Source of the DNA: Anaerosporobacter faecicola
GTDB taxonomy: Bacteria; Bacillota; Clostridia; Lachnospirales; Lachnospiraceae
Length of the DNA stretch: 64,000 bases
Assembly: GCF_012070565.1 (NCBI RefSeq)
Contig: NZ_JAAQRO010000022.1
Location: 310,001-374,000 of the forward strand
Direction: 5' to 3'
Position 1 is the first letter of the stretch; the number at the start of each line of letters is the position of its first letter. This document shows positions 21,280 to 31,307 of the stretch, piece after piece. The notes under the pieces are model-generated. The model was not told the DNA's origin, ran no database searches, and was given only the letters and a program-made list of their open reading frames with translations. Made by a program: the position numbers and the translations under genes.

Positions 21280-21443
21280 CATGTGAAACTCACTTCTTCA
21301 CACCATTCTCCTTGTATGTCACTAGTAAACAAATCATATTTCCCCATACATTATTTTGTTCGCTTGTGATATCATTAGTATAAGACGCTAACAGTTCGTT
21401 TTCCATGTAATATCCAAAATCAATTGGTAAAATCCAAAATTTA

Positions 21444-23003
21444 TTATCTATTTATTACATCACTTGGGGCATATCCATAATATTTTTTAAAACATTTACC
21501 AAAATAACTCGGATCATTATAGCCAACTTCATACGAAACATATGAAAGTTTTATATTCTCTGATAAAATTAATTCTTTCGCTCTTTCCATTCTACATTTT
21601 GTGATATATTCCGTAATCGTCATTTTATATTCTGCTTTAAACATTTTTCTTAAATATGTCTGGTTCATAAGAAGTTCTTTGGAGATATCTAGTATTGATA
21701 AATTAGGATTACTGAAATGCACATCAATATACTCCTTCGCTTGCCTAGCAACTTGTTGTGTTTTTGTATCTTGATGTTCTAACTCATATTGAATCGCTTT
21801 ATGGTAGCAATCATACAGAAATAATCGCTTCTTTGTATAGTTTCCCTCATTATTAAGAATCGAGTATGGCTGGAAATCCTCACCGAACACATCACTTATA
21901 CTTCTTCCCAACTTTGTCAAATAGGAAAACAATATACTTAATAGACTCATATAGATCATCGTCGCATTTTCAATATTCTCATATTCCTTGATACGGTTTA
22001 GTTCTTGTTCAATAACCATTTCAATATTTTCATAATTTAACACGTCAAACGCTTTATTAATTTCATTTACCAAATCACTGGAATAAAACTCCCGTTTGCA
22101 TTCTTTTAACAATGTTTTGTAATCAAAGATATGTGTTGTATGAGGTGCATATATGCTACTTAGTGCTTGTAATGTCTGATAATACCCCTTTTGTAATTTG
22201 CTCACAGATGAACAATAACCACTAATTCCAACAGAAATATCAATTCCTATATGTTCTTTTGCTAATTTTGTAAGATCCTCAAATTCATACCCTTGGTATT
22301 CCTCCATGGACTGTTGATTCTCAAAATTAAGGATCGTTACAATATTACCCTCATAGTCATGAAAAACTTCTTGTTTCCCATTGATTTGAATCATATCCTG
22401 CAACATAGATGTAAGAATTGTTTTCCAATTCAAGATATCTTCTGTACCGATTTTATTCTCATATAAATCGATGCTAACCGTTACAACTAAAAAGAAAGGA
22501 TACGGAAATCTCACTTTTTCATCCGCTAATTCTATTGCATAATCATTCTTCCGATAGATATACTGGCGTAACTGTTGTTCCCGCACTTCCTCTTTAAATG
22601 CATCCTGTTCGTTGCTAATCTCCAAAACTTTGCGTATGTTATCCTGAAGTTTTAATAAAGTAATGATTAATTCTTCTTTTTCAAATGGTTTAACAATATA
22701 ATCGCACACACCTAGTTTTACTGCTTTCTTCGCATATTCGAACTCGCTATTTCCTGTAATTAAAATAATCGATAGCTCTTTATTATCTTTCAGTAATTTT
22801 TCTGATAGCTCCAATCCGTCCATATATGGCATTACAATATCCGTTAGAACAATATCTGGCTGATATTGCTCATACATAGCAAGTGCCTCTTTTCCGTCTT
22901 TTGCTTCGCAGCAAACTTCAAATCCATACGAACCCCATTCTATAAAATTCTTTAGATAGTCACGATATACTGGTACATCATCCACAATCATGATCCTAAT
23001 CAT
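21444..23003 (-). CDS. YesN-type response regulator with AraC-family DNA-binding domain
   Basis: 519 residues. An N-terminal receiver domain (MIRIMIVDDVPVYRDY; phospho-Asp in DIVLTDIVMPYMDGLE; YIVKPF) is followed by a long central region and a C-terminal double HTH (LSILDISKELLMNQTYLRKMFKAE; GYNDPSYFGKCFKKYYGYAP). AAGGAGG before ATG 23003 decides the start. It is the cognate regulator of the YesM-like kinase just upstream, whose gene is broken, so signalling through this pair may be lost or altered. The expected target is the sugar importer immediately downstream. Confidence 0.9.
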   Translation of the reverse strand: MIRIMIVDDVPVYRDYLKNFIEWGSYGFEVCCEAKDGKEALAMYEQYQPDIVLTDIVMPYMDGLELSEKLLKDNKELSIILITGNSEFEYAKKAVKLGVCDYIVKPFEKEELIITLLKLQDNIRKVLEISNEQDAFKEEVREQQLRQYIYRKNDYAIELADEKVRFPYPFFLVVTVSIDLYENKIGTEDILNWKTILTSMLQDMIQINGKQEVFHDYEGNIVTILNFENQQSMEEYQGYEFEDLTKLAKEHIGIDISVGISGYCSSVSKLQKGYYQTLQALSSIYAPHTTHIFDYKTLLKECKREFYSSDLVNEINKAFDVLNYENIEMVIEQELNRIKEYENIENATMIYMSLLSILFSYLTKLGRSISDVFGEDFQPYSILNNEGNYTKKRLFLYDCYHKAIQYELEHQDTKTQQVARQAKEYIDVHFSNPNLSILDISKELLMNQTYLRKMFKAEYKMTITEYITKCRMERAKELILSENIKLSYVSYEVGYNDPSYFGKCFKKYYGYAPSDVINR

Positions 23004-23058
23004 CGTTAACTTCCTCCTTAGCCACAATTACCTCATGTTATAATGCAATCTTCGCCTT

Positions 23059-24781
23059 TTATTCCCCTGTTTCATCTGGCAAAATCATCTCAACACAAGT
23101 CCCTTCTCCCACAACACTCTTCACCGTTAATCCATAGCTTTCTCCAAAATACAGCTTAATACGATGATTTACACTGTAAACACCAAAATGTCCATTTGGC
23201 TGATTGGTGAGTATCTCGTGTAAATAATTTTCTTCCATTCCTACCCCATTATCATAAACGGATACACACACACCCTTCACGTCTCTCACCTTTAATACGA
23301 AGAACGCCTTTCGACTCCTTATACTTTAAACCATGATAGATTGCATTCTCAACTAATGGCTGTAATGATAATTTGGGAATTACAATGTTGGTGATTCCCT
23401 CCTCCACCTCCACTTCATATGTAAATACATCCGTATAACGTATTCGTTGTAATTCAAGATAATCTTCAACAATTTTTATTTCCTGCTCAAGCGTAATAAT
23501 CTCTTTACTATCCGATAAGGAATTTCTATAGTAATCAGCAAGTCTTCGAATTGCCCTTCTAGACTCCACTTGTCGATTCATCTCCGATAACTTCGTAATA
23601 ATGTCTAAACTATTATATAAAAAATGAGGCTTTACTTGTTCATGTAATAAGGATAGTTCATATTCCTTCTTTTTCCTTGCCTCAAACTCTACTTTTATTA
23701 GCAATTCTTGCACCTGTTCTGCCATGTGATTAAACGCTTCTCCAAGCTTTCCGATTTCATCATTACTCGTAATTCTGAGACGTAAATCCATATTCCCACT
23801 TGCCATCTTCTCCGCTCCCATCTTTAGATGTTCCAAGGGAACTGTTATTATTCTAGACAAATAGTTATATAAAATGATCTCCATGATAATCACAGCAATT
23901 GCTACCAAAACAACTAAGTAGATAATCTACTTAGCACCTACGTTCAGTGTATAAAGGTCAGCAACGGAAGTCAATTTCCAACCATATTCTGCTATGTTAT
24001 AGGACGTGACATAATAATTCTTTCCTTCATATATTCCTGTCTTATATTCGCCCACACTACGAATAATATCCTCTATGTACTTCGCACTAATATTCTCCGT
24101 TGCGGGAACGGAACAAACCTGCTTTCCCGTGGAATCTTCCAAACGATAATGAATTAACTGATTTCTTAGTACGGATTCAAGCTGCTCCATATTAACATTA
24201 ATGAGTATGTAACCTAACGTCTCCCCTGTTGTGATTTTAACTACCTTTTTCCCTAACGTTACTACTGGTTTTTCTTTGTCTAAAACCAAGAACTCTCTTG
24301 TTTCACATGGAAACCATATGGATTTACCACTCGTCTCCTTCAGCTGTTCAAACTGTTCAGAATCTTTTACTATTTCTGCATTCTTAAGCATTGCATTATC
24401 TGATACAAAAATTTGGTTACTATCACTAATAAAAGCAATTGATTCCATTTCATCAAATACAATTTTCGCATTGTACAATTCATTCGTAACATCACGTTGT
24501 TTTCTTAAGTTTATCTTCTCCAAAGGATCCTTCTCCTTTAAAACTTCGTTAATGTTAATTGTAAGATAATTAGAACAGCTCTCCGTATCTTTCAGAACAC
24601 GTGTAATACGGTCTGCTATAACTACACTGGAATCCGTAACGCTTTGTTTCGTCCGTTTATCTACCGTATTCTGATAAATTCCTGCTATGATTGCTCCTAT
24701 AATAAGCAACGGTACAATTGCAATGACTGCATTGATTAGGAGTAGTTTTCGCTTTATTGTAAATGGCCTTTGCTTCCACAA
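23059..24781 (-). pseudogene. YesM-like sensor histidine kinase, interrupted by a stop codon and a frameshift
   Basis: Three consecutive pieces make one YesM-type kinase. Residues from TTG 24781 give a membrane segment and extracellular sensor, ending at an in-frame TAG (23927-23929) inside the second membrane segment. The same frame continues as IIYLVVLVAIAVII, then HAMP, EQVKPHFLYNSLD (phospho-His) and LVENAIYHGLK. At about 23270 the frame is lost within a GT-dinucleotide run; adding one GT unit would join it to VSVYDNGVGM and the ATP-binding end (23059-23289). Two independent lesions suggest a decaying gene; sequencing error or phase variation remain possible for the GT run. Confidence 0.85.
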
Positions 24782-24998
24782 TTCTCTCTTCCCCTCTTTC
24801 TGCCTGCTCCGTCTTCTGATAATATCGCGCCTGCGCTTACTTCACCTCACTGTGTTAAGAAACCGATTTCAGTACATCTTAATCAAGCTCTCTTATAGGT
24901 TCAAACTATTTTTACATAAAACGGTTTTATAGTAAGTTAATTATAATTGTTTTTTTCTTCCATAGCAAATCATTTCTAAATAGCAGAACAAATTGTCC

Positions 24999-25937
24999 CT
25001 AAAAGTTTGCGTTCCGATACTGTTTGGGCGTACATCCAACTATACTTAAGAATACTTTATTGTAATAGCTGATATTATTAAAACCTGATTGATTTGCTAC
25101 TTCCGCAATTTTTTCATTTGTCTCTGTTAGGAGATGACAACTTTGTAAAATCCGATAACGCATAATATACTGCATAGGGGTACGACTCATTGTCCGTCGA
25201 AATACCCTGCAAAATTGTCCTTCACTCATAGGAATCAAAGCAGCCAAATCCGATAAGCTAATTTCATAGGCATAATTGTCTTCAATATATTCAAGTACAG
25301 GCCTAATTCTCTCTAGATTAATGGAATTGTCATCATTAATGGCGTCATTCTCCTTGCCATGTTCAAAATACAATTCCCAAATCGCATACATTCGTGTCTT
25401 TAGCATAAGTTCATGTTCTAACAACAAGCGATGGTCCAATACATGAATCTCTTCTAACATTCCTAGAATCTTTGACTGCCAATCCCCATCCTCTTGTATA
25501 ACAGGTGTGAATATTCTCTTTCCTTTGAGAACCGGACGTATATAGTGCTTACTATAATGAGAATGAACATCGGTTTGAAGGAATTCATCAGAAAATACCA
25601 CCGCATAAAAAGAACACTGTACTTTTCCGATGGATTTTGCACTGTGGTACATATTCGAATTAATGAAGATACAATCTCCCTTTTTCAGGCGATAAACAAT
25701 CTCTTCCACCTGCAATTCCATACTACCTTCTGTCACCACCAACAGTTCCATCTCCCGATGCCAATGCAGATAAAAGATCATATCTGTTCCCTCCGGATAG
25801 GTTAATTTATGTAAGGCTATAGGAATCTCCGCTGTCCCATGACTGACCTTCTCTTCGAAATTCTTTTCCTTTTCCCTTCGTTTTGCCTTCTCTTTGTTAG
25901 GATATACGAATACCTTTTCTTCCGTTGTATTATGCAA
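24999..25937 (-). CDS. AraC-family regulator with N-terminal cupin domain
   Basis: About 312 residues. A cupin-like sensor domain (MIFYLHWHREMELLVV; LKKGDCIFINSNMYHSAKS) precedes a C-terminal double HTH (LSDLAALIPMSEGQFCRVFRRTM; VANQSGFNNISYYNKVF). The start is uncertain: TTG 25937 has GAGGTGAT at good spacing, while GTG 25946 overlaps that ribosome binding site. It is divergent from the GH31 gene and upstream of the two-component genes, so it probably activates one or both in response to a sugar. Confidence 0.85.
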   Translation of the reverse strand: MHNTTEEKVFVYPNKEKAKRREKEKNFEEKVSHGTAEIPIALHKLTYPEGTDMIFYLHWHREMELLVVTEGSMELQVEEIVYRLKKGDCIFINSNMYHSAKSIGKVQCSFYAVVFSDEFLQTDVHSHYSKHYIRPVLKGKRIFTPVIQEDGDWQSKILGMLEEIHVLDHRLLLEHELMLKTRMYAIWELYFEHGKENDAINDDNSINLERIRPVLEYIEDNYAYEISLSDLAALIPMSEGQFCRVFRRTMSRTPMQYIMRYRILQSCHLLTETNEKIAEVANQSGFNNISYYNKVFLSIVGCTPKQYRNANF

Positions 25938-26383
25938 ATTTATCACCTCATTTATATCTTACGATATGCGTCTTTCCTTCAATCTATTTTTTCAATTTAT
26001 CTTTTTCAATTTATCTTTTTCAATTATTCTTTTTTAATCATTCTTTTTCAATCATCCTCTATCATACATTACAATTTCTCCCCAAAATGAATTCAATGCA
26101 AAATCTTATCAGTTACCCTATACTATCATTCTTAAATTAGGAAGTAAACATCAAAATAATGTTATAACTTATCTATATAGTTAAATATTTTCTTTCCATA
26201 CAATAATATAATATCATTATCAGAAAAAATGCACTACTGAAAAATGGTAATTGTTCTGTATTCAACTTGCCAACACGGAGAAGTACCAAACAGTGCAAAA
26301 ACATAACTGAGATCAAGGAACATACTCATACATGAGAAATGATTGAAACAATTCACATTCGATTCCAAAGGAGGTAAATTTCA
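25938..26383. promoter_or_regulatory. Divergent AraC/GH31 control region with a 14-bp minisatellite
   Basis: At about 25975-26057 the sequence TTTTTCAATTTATC is repeated with a 14-base period (TCAAT or TTAAT at 25979, 25992, 26006, 26020, 26034 and 26048), giving five to six imperfect copies in the leader of the AraC gene. A TATAAT at 26207-26212 is a possible plus-strand -10 but lacks a good -35. AAAGGAGG lies before the GH31 ATG at 26384. Nothing else is recognised in this 446-base region. Confidence 0.5.
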
Positions 26384-28726
26384 ATGAAATTTGCAAATGG
26401 TTTTTGGGTAACCAAAAAAGGATATGAAGTAAGCTACGCTACACAACCTTACGAAATCACAACAACAGAAAACAGCATTACCGTACTTGCTACTCCAGCT
26501 GTTATTGAAAACCGTGGTATGACACTTCAAGGACCAAACCTTGAGATTACATACTCTTCTACTTGCGAAAACAGCATTAAAGTACATATGGTACATTTTA
26601 GAGGTGGTCTTGATACAACTCCTCATTTTGAACTAAATGAAGATTCTTCCTTCAAACCAGTGATCAATGATACAGACGAATACATCGAGATGATTTCTGG
26701 TAATACCAAAGTTGTAATTGGTAAGGGCGAACAATGGAATATTAGGTTCTACTATAAAGACCGTCAATTAACGAGTGCTTCTTGGCGTACTAGTTCTTAT
26801 ATTGCAGAAAATCAATTTAGTGCAGATGCGAAAAAAGAATTAAACAAAGACAATGACTTCTTTGACTATCCAGAGAACGGCAATACTGCTTACGTTAGAG
26901 AACAATTAAAGACCGATATCGGCGAATGTATCTACGGTTTTGGTGAAAAATTCACTCCATTTGTTAAGAACGGCCAAACAGTTGAAACTTGGAATTCTGA
27001 TGGTGGTACTTGTACAGACCAAAGTTATAAGAACATTCCATTCTATATCTCCTCAAAGAGCTATGGTGTATTGGTAAACAGCTCTGACAAAGTTTCTTTC
27101 GAAGTAATGTCCGATACCGTATCACGTGTTACGTTCTCTGTACCAGGCGAAGAATTGGAGTACTTTGTAATTGGTGGAGAGAATCTAGAAGATGTATTAA
27201 CAAATTATACGAACTTAACTGGTAAACCAGCTCTTCCTCCAGCTTACTCTTTCGGTTTATGGTTATCGACTTCCTTCACAACGAACTATGACGAGAAGAC
27301 GATCAACTCCTTCATCGATGGAATGGCAGAAAGAGATATTCCTCTACAAGTATTCCACTTTGACTGTTTCTGGATGAAAGAATTCGAATGGTGTAACTTT
27401 GAATGGGATACAAGACAATTCCCGAATCCACCAGCTATGTTGAAGAGATTACATGACAAAGGTTTGGAAGTTTGTGTTTGGATCAACTCTTATGTTGGAC
27501 AACGTTCCAAATTATTTGATATTGGTAAAGAAAATGGTTACTTCATTAAGAATCCTGACGGAAGCGTATTCCAAACCGATTTCTGGCAACCAGGAATGGC
27601 AATTGTAGACTTTACGAACCCAGCTGCTTGTGCTTGGTATAAGAGTCTGTTAAAAGAATTATTTGAAATGGGTGTTAATAACATCAAGACGGATTTTGGT
27701 GAAAGAATCCCTACGAAATGTAAATATTTCAATGGTAAAGATCCTGTGAAGATGCACAACTACTACACCTATCTCTACAACAAGTGTGTATTTGAAGCAT
27801 TGGAAGAATACTTTGGAAAAGATAAAGCTTGTTTATTCGCAAGAAGTGCAACTGTTGGCGGACAGAAATTCCCTGTACACTGGGGTGGTGACTGCTATGC
27901 TGAATACTCTGCAATGGCAGAAACCGTACGTGGTGGTTTATCCCTTTGCTCTTCTGGATTTGGTTTCTTCAGCCATGATATTGGTGGATTTGAAGCAACT
28001 GCTCCAGCTGATGTATATAAGAGATGGTGTGCCTTCGGTCTTATGTCAACACATAGCCGTTTACATGGTTCAAGCTCTTATCGCGTACCTTGGAACTTCG
28101 ATGAAGAATCCTGCGATGTTCTTCGTTTCTACACCAAATTGAAAGGTAGATTAATGCCATACTTATGGGCACAAGCAATCAAAACACATGAAGTCGGCGT
28201 ACCTATGATGCGTTCTATGATTATTGCCTTTTCTAATGATACTGCTTGTAAATACCTTGATACACAGTACATGTTAGGTGATAACTTATTAATCGCTCCT
28301 GTTATGAATGAAGCAGGTATTGCTGAATTCTACGTTCCAGAAGGAACTTGGTATGATATCGTAACAAATGATGTATACGAAGGTGGAAGATACTACACAA
28401 GAACATGCAACTACTTCCAGATGCCAATTCTTGCAAGACCGAACTCCATCATTACATTTGGTGAATTCGCTACCAACAATGTTGTATATGACTACTTAAA
28501 TAACGCAGAAGCAACCATCTACAACCTAGAAGACGGAAAAACTGCTACTGCTACAATCTACGACAGCGAAGCAAAGAAACTTACCGACATTACTGCTACT
28601 CGTAAAGGTAACGTTATTGAAGTATCCTATGCTGCAACAGATAAGACTTTCACTATAGCTGTCGCTGGTACAGACAAGAAAGTTAAAGCAGCTGCAGGAA
28701 CGACTTCTGTAAGTATTTCCTTATAG
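26384..28726 (+). CDS. yicI: GH31 alpha-xylosidase (YicI-like)
   Basis: 780 residues, close to E. coli YicI. The catalytic nucleophile is Asp437 in IKTDFGE and the acid/base is Asp503 in WGGDCYAEY, 66 residues apart as in YicI (416 and 482). The signatures PALPPAYSFGLWLSTSF and DCFWMKEFEWCNFEWD fit alpha-xylosidases rather than alpha-glucosidases. There is no signal peptide. The enzyme would release xylose from isoprimeverose or xyloglucan oligosaccharides after import. Its codon use is very even and rich in preferred codons, suggesting high expression. AAAGGAGG precedes the ATG. The divergent AraC protein is the likely regulator. Confidence 0.9.
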   Translation: MKFANGFWVTKKGYEVSYATQPYEITTTENSITVLATPAVIENRGMTLQGPNLEITYSSTCENSIKVHMVHFRGGLDTTPHFELNEDSSFKPVINDTDEYIEMISGNTKVVIGKGEQWNIRFYYKDRQLTSASWRTSSYIAENQFSADAKKELNKDNDFFDYPENGNTAYVREQLKTDIGECIYGFGEKFTPFVKNGQTVETWNSDGGTCTDQSYKNIPFYISSKSYGVLVNSSDKVSFEVMSDTVSRVTFSVPGEELEYFVIGGENLEDVLTNYTNLTGKPALPPAYSFGLWLSTSFTTNYDEKTINSFIDGMAERDIPLQVFHFDCFWMKEFEWCNFEWDTRQFPNPPAMLKRLHDKGLEVCVWINSYVGQRSKLFDIGKENGYFIKNPDGSVFQTDFWQPGMAIVDFTNPAACAWYKSLLKELFEMGVNNIKTDFGERIPTKCKYFNGKDPVKMHNYYTYLYNKCVFEALEEYFGKDKACLFARSATVGGQKFPVHWGGDCYAEYSAMAETVRGGLSLCSSGFGFFSHDIGGFEATAPADVYKRWCAFGLMSTHSRLHGSSSYRVPWNFDEESCDVLRFYTKLKGRLMPYLWAQAIKTHEVGVPMMRSMIIAFSNDTACKYLDTQYMLGDNLLIAPVMNEAGIAEFYVPEGTWYDIVTNDVYEGGRYYTRTCNYFQMPILARPNSIITFGEFATNNVVYDYLNNAEATIYNLEDGKTATATIYDSEAKKLTDITATRKGNVIEVSYAATDKTFTIAVAGTDKKVKAAAGTTSVSISL

Positions 28727-29060
28727 GAATCGAATTCTACATGATTTCTAATCCTGACTAATTCAGGTGTATACGCTTATTCTTACTCACCGATTTGGGT
28801 GTCATATTCCCATGCTGTTTTACAGCACCACTAAAAATGAACACGGAGCATGGGAATTCGACAGCCGCCGTTGGCGAATGCACAATTTAATTTTGTGAGA
28901 GGTTTTAGTTAATGAATCAGATTGGTCTAGAATAAGTAAGATATACGATCCCCATGCCAAATGTTTACACTTTCCTGTACAACAACGCATGGGGATTTTA
29001 TTACCCCTTTGTCCGTTTCCCCAACAGACAACATTATTCATTGTGAAGGGAGTATATAAC
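28727..29060 (+). promoter_or_regulatory. Leader or intercistronic region with two competing hairpins
   Basis: Two hairpins share the same core. The first pairs TTCCCATGCT (28807-28816) with AGCATGGGAA (28847-28856). The second pairs ATCCCCATGC (28948-28957) with GCATGGGGAT (28987-28996) and is followed by TTTATTA. The 3' arm of the first could also pair with the 5' arm of the second, so alternative folds are possible. It may be a read-through terminator of the GH31 gene or an attenuator for the kinase gene at 29061. GAAGGGAG precedes that start. Confidence 0.45.
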
Positions 29061-30029
29061 ATGAACGCAGTATCAAAATTCTGGCAAACAGACGATACAC
29101 TAATGAAAATGACACAACAAGCAATTGGTGAACCACTACAGACATTTTCAGCCAAACCACTTGATGGTGGATTCTGTAACGCGGTTTACTTAATCACCGC
29201 CAATGGTGAAGACATGGTTTTAAAAATTGCACCACATGAAGCAATTGAAATGCTATCTGACGAGAAAAATCTATTAAAGAATGAAGCAGAAATGCTGACA
29301 TTTGTTAATGAAATGATCCATGTACCAATTCCCAAAGTTCTTCTCTACGATACCAGTTGTTCCATTTGTAAATCCCCTTATCTATTTATCACTAAGATTG
29401 CGGGTGTTTCTATGGATAAGATTAATCAGGAACTTACCAACGAAGAACGTAATGGTATTCTAGAAGAGACAGGAAAGATTACAGCTGCAATGAATGCAAT
29501 TAAAGGGACCACATTTGGTCGTCCTCAAATGCCTGAGACATTTACAAAGAGCAATAGTGAATTCATGTTAGGTGTATATAAGTTACTCATTCAAGACGGA
29601 AAGGCAAAGGACTTTACACTTCCTTGTATCTCCTATGATGACTTATGGGATTTACTCTGTGCTAATAAAGATGCTTTCGATGATTGTAAAGAACCATGTC
29701 TTATTCATAATGACATATGGGACGGCAACATGATGATCCATGATCACAAACTTTCTGGAATTATTGATTTTGAACGTTGCTTCTGGGGGGATTACCTGCT
29801 AGAAGATCATTTCTCTGGATACGGAGAGATCAGCCCCGCCTTCCTAAAGGGTTACGGCAAATCCTCTTTTACTAAAATGGAGGAACGTCGAATCTGCCTA
29901 TACCGTATCTGGCGAAGACTAGCCATGACCATTGAGATTCCCTATCGCCAGTTTGAAGATGATGGTCGTTATCAATGGGTTACTGGCGAATTAAGCAGTC
30001 AGATTGCCCATCTACAGACGATTATGTAG
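29061..30029 (+). CDS. Aminoglycoside-phosphotransferase/fructosamine-kinase-fold protein
   Basis: 322 residues. The small-molecule kinase core is clear: a glycine-rich N-lobe (LDGGFCNAVYLI), a lysine in MVLKIAP, the catalytic loop LIHNDIWDGNMM and the metal-binding IIDFERCFWGD. Members phosphorylate antibiotics, choline, sugars or fructosamines; the target here cannot be read. The start ATG 29061 is fixed by GAAGGGAG eight bases upstream. The neighbouring GH31 gene on the same strand hints at a sugar substrate, but resistance cannot be excluded. Confidence 0.75.
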   Translation: MNAVSKFWQTDDTLMKMTQQAIGEPLQTFSAKPLDGGFCNAVYLITANGEDMVLKIAPHEAIEMLSDEKNLLKNEAEMLTFVNEMIHVPIPKVLLYDTSCSICKSPYLFITKIAGVSMDKINQELTNEERNGILEETGKITAAMNAIKGTTFGRPQMPETFTKSNSEFMLGVYKLLIQDGKAKDFTLPCISYDDLWDLLCANKDAFDDCKEPCLIHNDIWDGNMMIHDHKLSGIIDFERCFWGDYLLEDHFSGYGEISPAFLKGYGKSSFTKMEERRICLYRIWRRLAMTIEIPYRQFEDDGRYQWVTGELSSQIAHLQTIM

Positions 30030-30167
30030 AGGGACATAATGTTGCATTATCCCATTCCTTTAATCTGAACTATCCATGTTAACGCATTCCACTACGGCTA
30101 ATACCGCATATATACTTGTATTTTTATTACTTTCAGCTTTCACATAACAATTGAAGGAAATCACATA

Positions 30168-30233
30168 CAAAAAGGACTTCAGCTTTGCTAAAATTAAGGT
30201 ATAAATCAAATTTTAAACAAAGTTGAAGTCCAA
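30168..30233 (-). terminator. Rho-independent terminator of the GNAT gene
   Basis: On the minus strand GGACTTCAACTTTG pairs with CAAAGCTGAAGTCC (one G-U), around an A/T-rich loop of about 30 bases that can itself pair AAAATT with AATTTT. TTTTT follows. It begins within ten bases after the acetyltransferase stop codon. Confidence 0.75.
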
Positions 30234-30236
30234 ATG

Positions 30237-31166
30237 TTATTCCATCTCTTTTACCCGATACCAATATGTATAACATTGTGCAAAGCCCAATTTTTTGTAC
30301 AATGCAACTGCATTGTCATTGGTACTGCTCACTTGTAAATAAGCTTCTTTCGCTCCTGCTTTTTTTCCTTCTGCTAAAAGTTGTTTACAGATCTGCGTTC
30401 CGAACCCCTGGTGACGCTCTTGTTCCGACACACGGATATCATATAATCCTAGTTTTCCTCTCTCAAGTACTCCTAAACCACAGGCAATGACTTTTCCTTC
30501 TTTCTTAATACTTGCACAGAATACGGGATTTATTATCCTACGTAGCACATCTTTGGCAATGGATTTCGTAGGTTCTACACTGGTTTCATTAAGTACAACA
30601 AATTCTTCTAGCCAAGCATCGCTCATCTTATTGCTTGTTGCTATCTCTATCCTCTTTTCGTTTTCTTTATCTTTATCTATCTCTATTTCTTCCACTGTAT
30701 CTTGTTCCTTATTATTTACCTCCCTATCTTCCTCCTCTAACGAAACCATAGCTAAATCCATATTCATAATATATACTTGCTTCTGTATATCATACCCGTA
30801 TCTCTCTAATAATGAATCTAAGCCCTCTTCTACTACAGGAGTCATCTTATATACGCAGGGTAAGCCCTGCATATGAAATCGTTTCTCACATTCTATGACT
30901 TTCTCTTCCAGAGAATATACCGATGAATACATAGGATTTACCGAATTTCCACGATACGTATATCCATCGGTATACCGTAATATCCAGCCATCATATACTT
31001 CCGTATGTTTTGCTGGGAATGCATTCATAGCAATTTCTTCGTATTCCTGGATTCTTTCTTTCCGCTCTGCACACTTTTTTCGCTCTACGTACTCTGTATT
31101 TTCTGTATTTGTTGTACTTTTCGTTTTGTAACCTACTATGTTCTTTTTTTCTTTTGCCTCATGCAT
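30237..31166 (-). CDS. GNAT-family N-acetyltransferase
   Basis: 309 residues. The C-terminal acetyl-CoA domain has motif A as VSEQERHQGFGTQICKQLL (V/I-x-x-x-x-R-x-x-G-x-G/A) and motif B around VSSTNDNAVALYKKLGF. The N-terminal half (AFPAKHTEVYDGWILRYTDG, RGNSVNPMY) matches a group of two-domain acetyltransferases common in clostridia. A Glu/Lys-rich linker (about residues 150-175) separates the halves. GGAGGAAGG precedes the ATG. Substrate unknown. It has its own terminator; the DUF6179-like gene upstream is separated by 140 bases. Confidence 0.82.
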   Translation of the reverse strand: MHEAKEKKNIVGYKTKSTTNTENTEYVERKKCAERKERIQEYEEIAMNAFPAKHTEVYDGWILRYTDGYTYRGNSVNPMYSSVYSLEEKVIECEKRFHMQGLPCVYKMTPVVEEGLDSLLERYGYDIQKQVYIMNMDLAMVSLEEEDREVNNKEQDTVEEIEIDKDKENEKRIEIATSNKMSDAWLEEFVVLNETSVEPTKSIAKDVLRRIINPVFCASIKKEGKVIACGLGVLERGKLGLYDIRVSEQERHQGFGTQICKQLLAEGKKAGAKEAYLQVSSTNDNAVALYKKLGFAQCYTYWYRVKEME

Positions 31167-31307
31167 AACGTTCCTTCCTCCTCTTTATCATCGCACCTTA
31201 ATTTCATACTCTTTCTCTTCACTTCATTCTTAATTTACTCGTTTTATCTTTTCATTTGTCTCTTTACTCTTATCTTCACGTTACTCTTCCCACTTATCTT
31301 CCTACTT

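Noticed and set aside
23927-23929. Recoded TAG (pyrrolysine or suppressor) in the sensor kinase
   Set aside because: No special downstream element, and the same gene also carries a frameshift, so decay or error is simpler.
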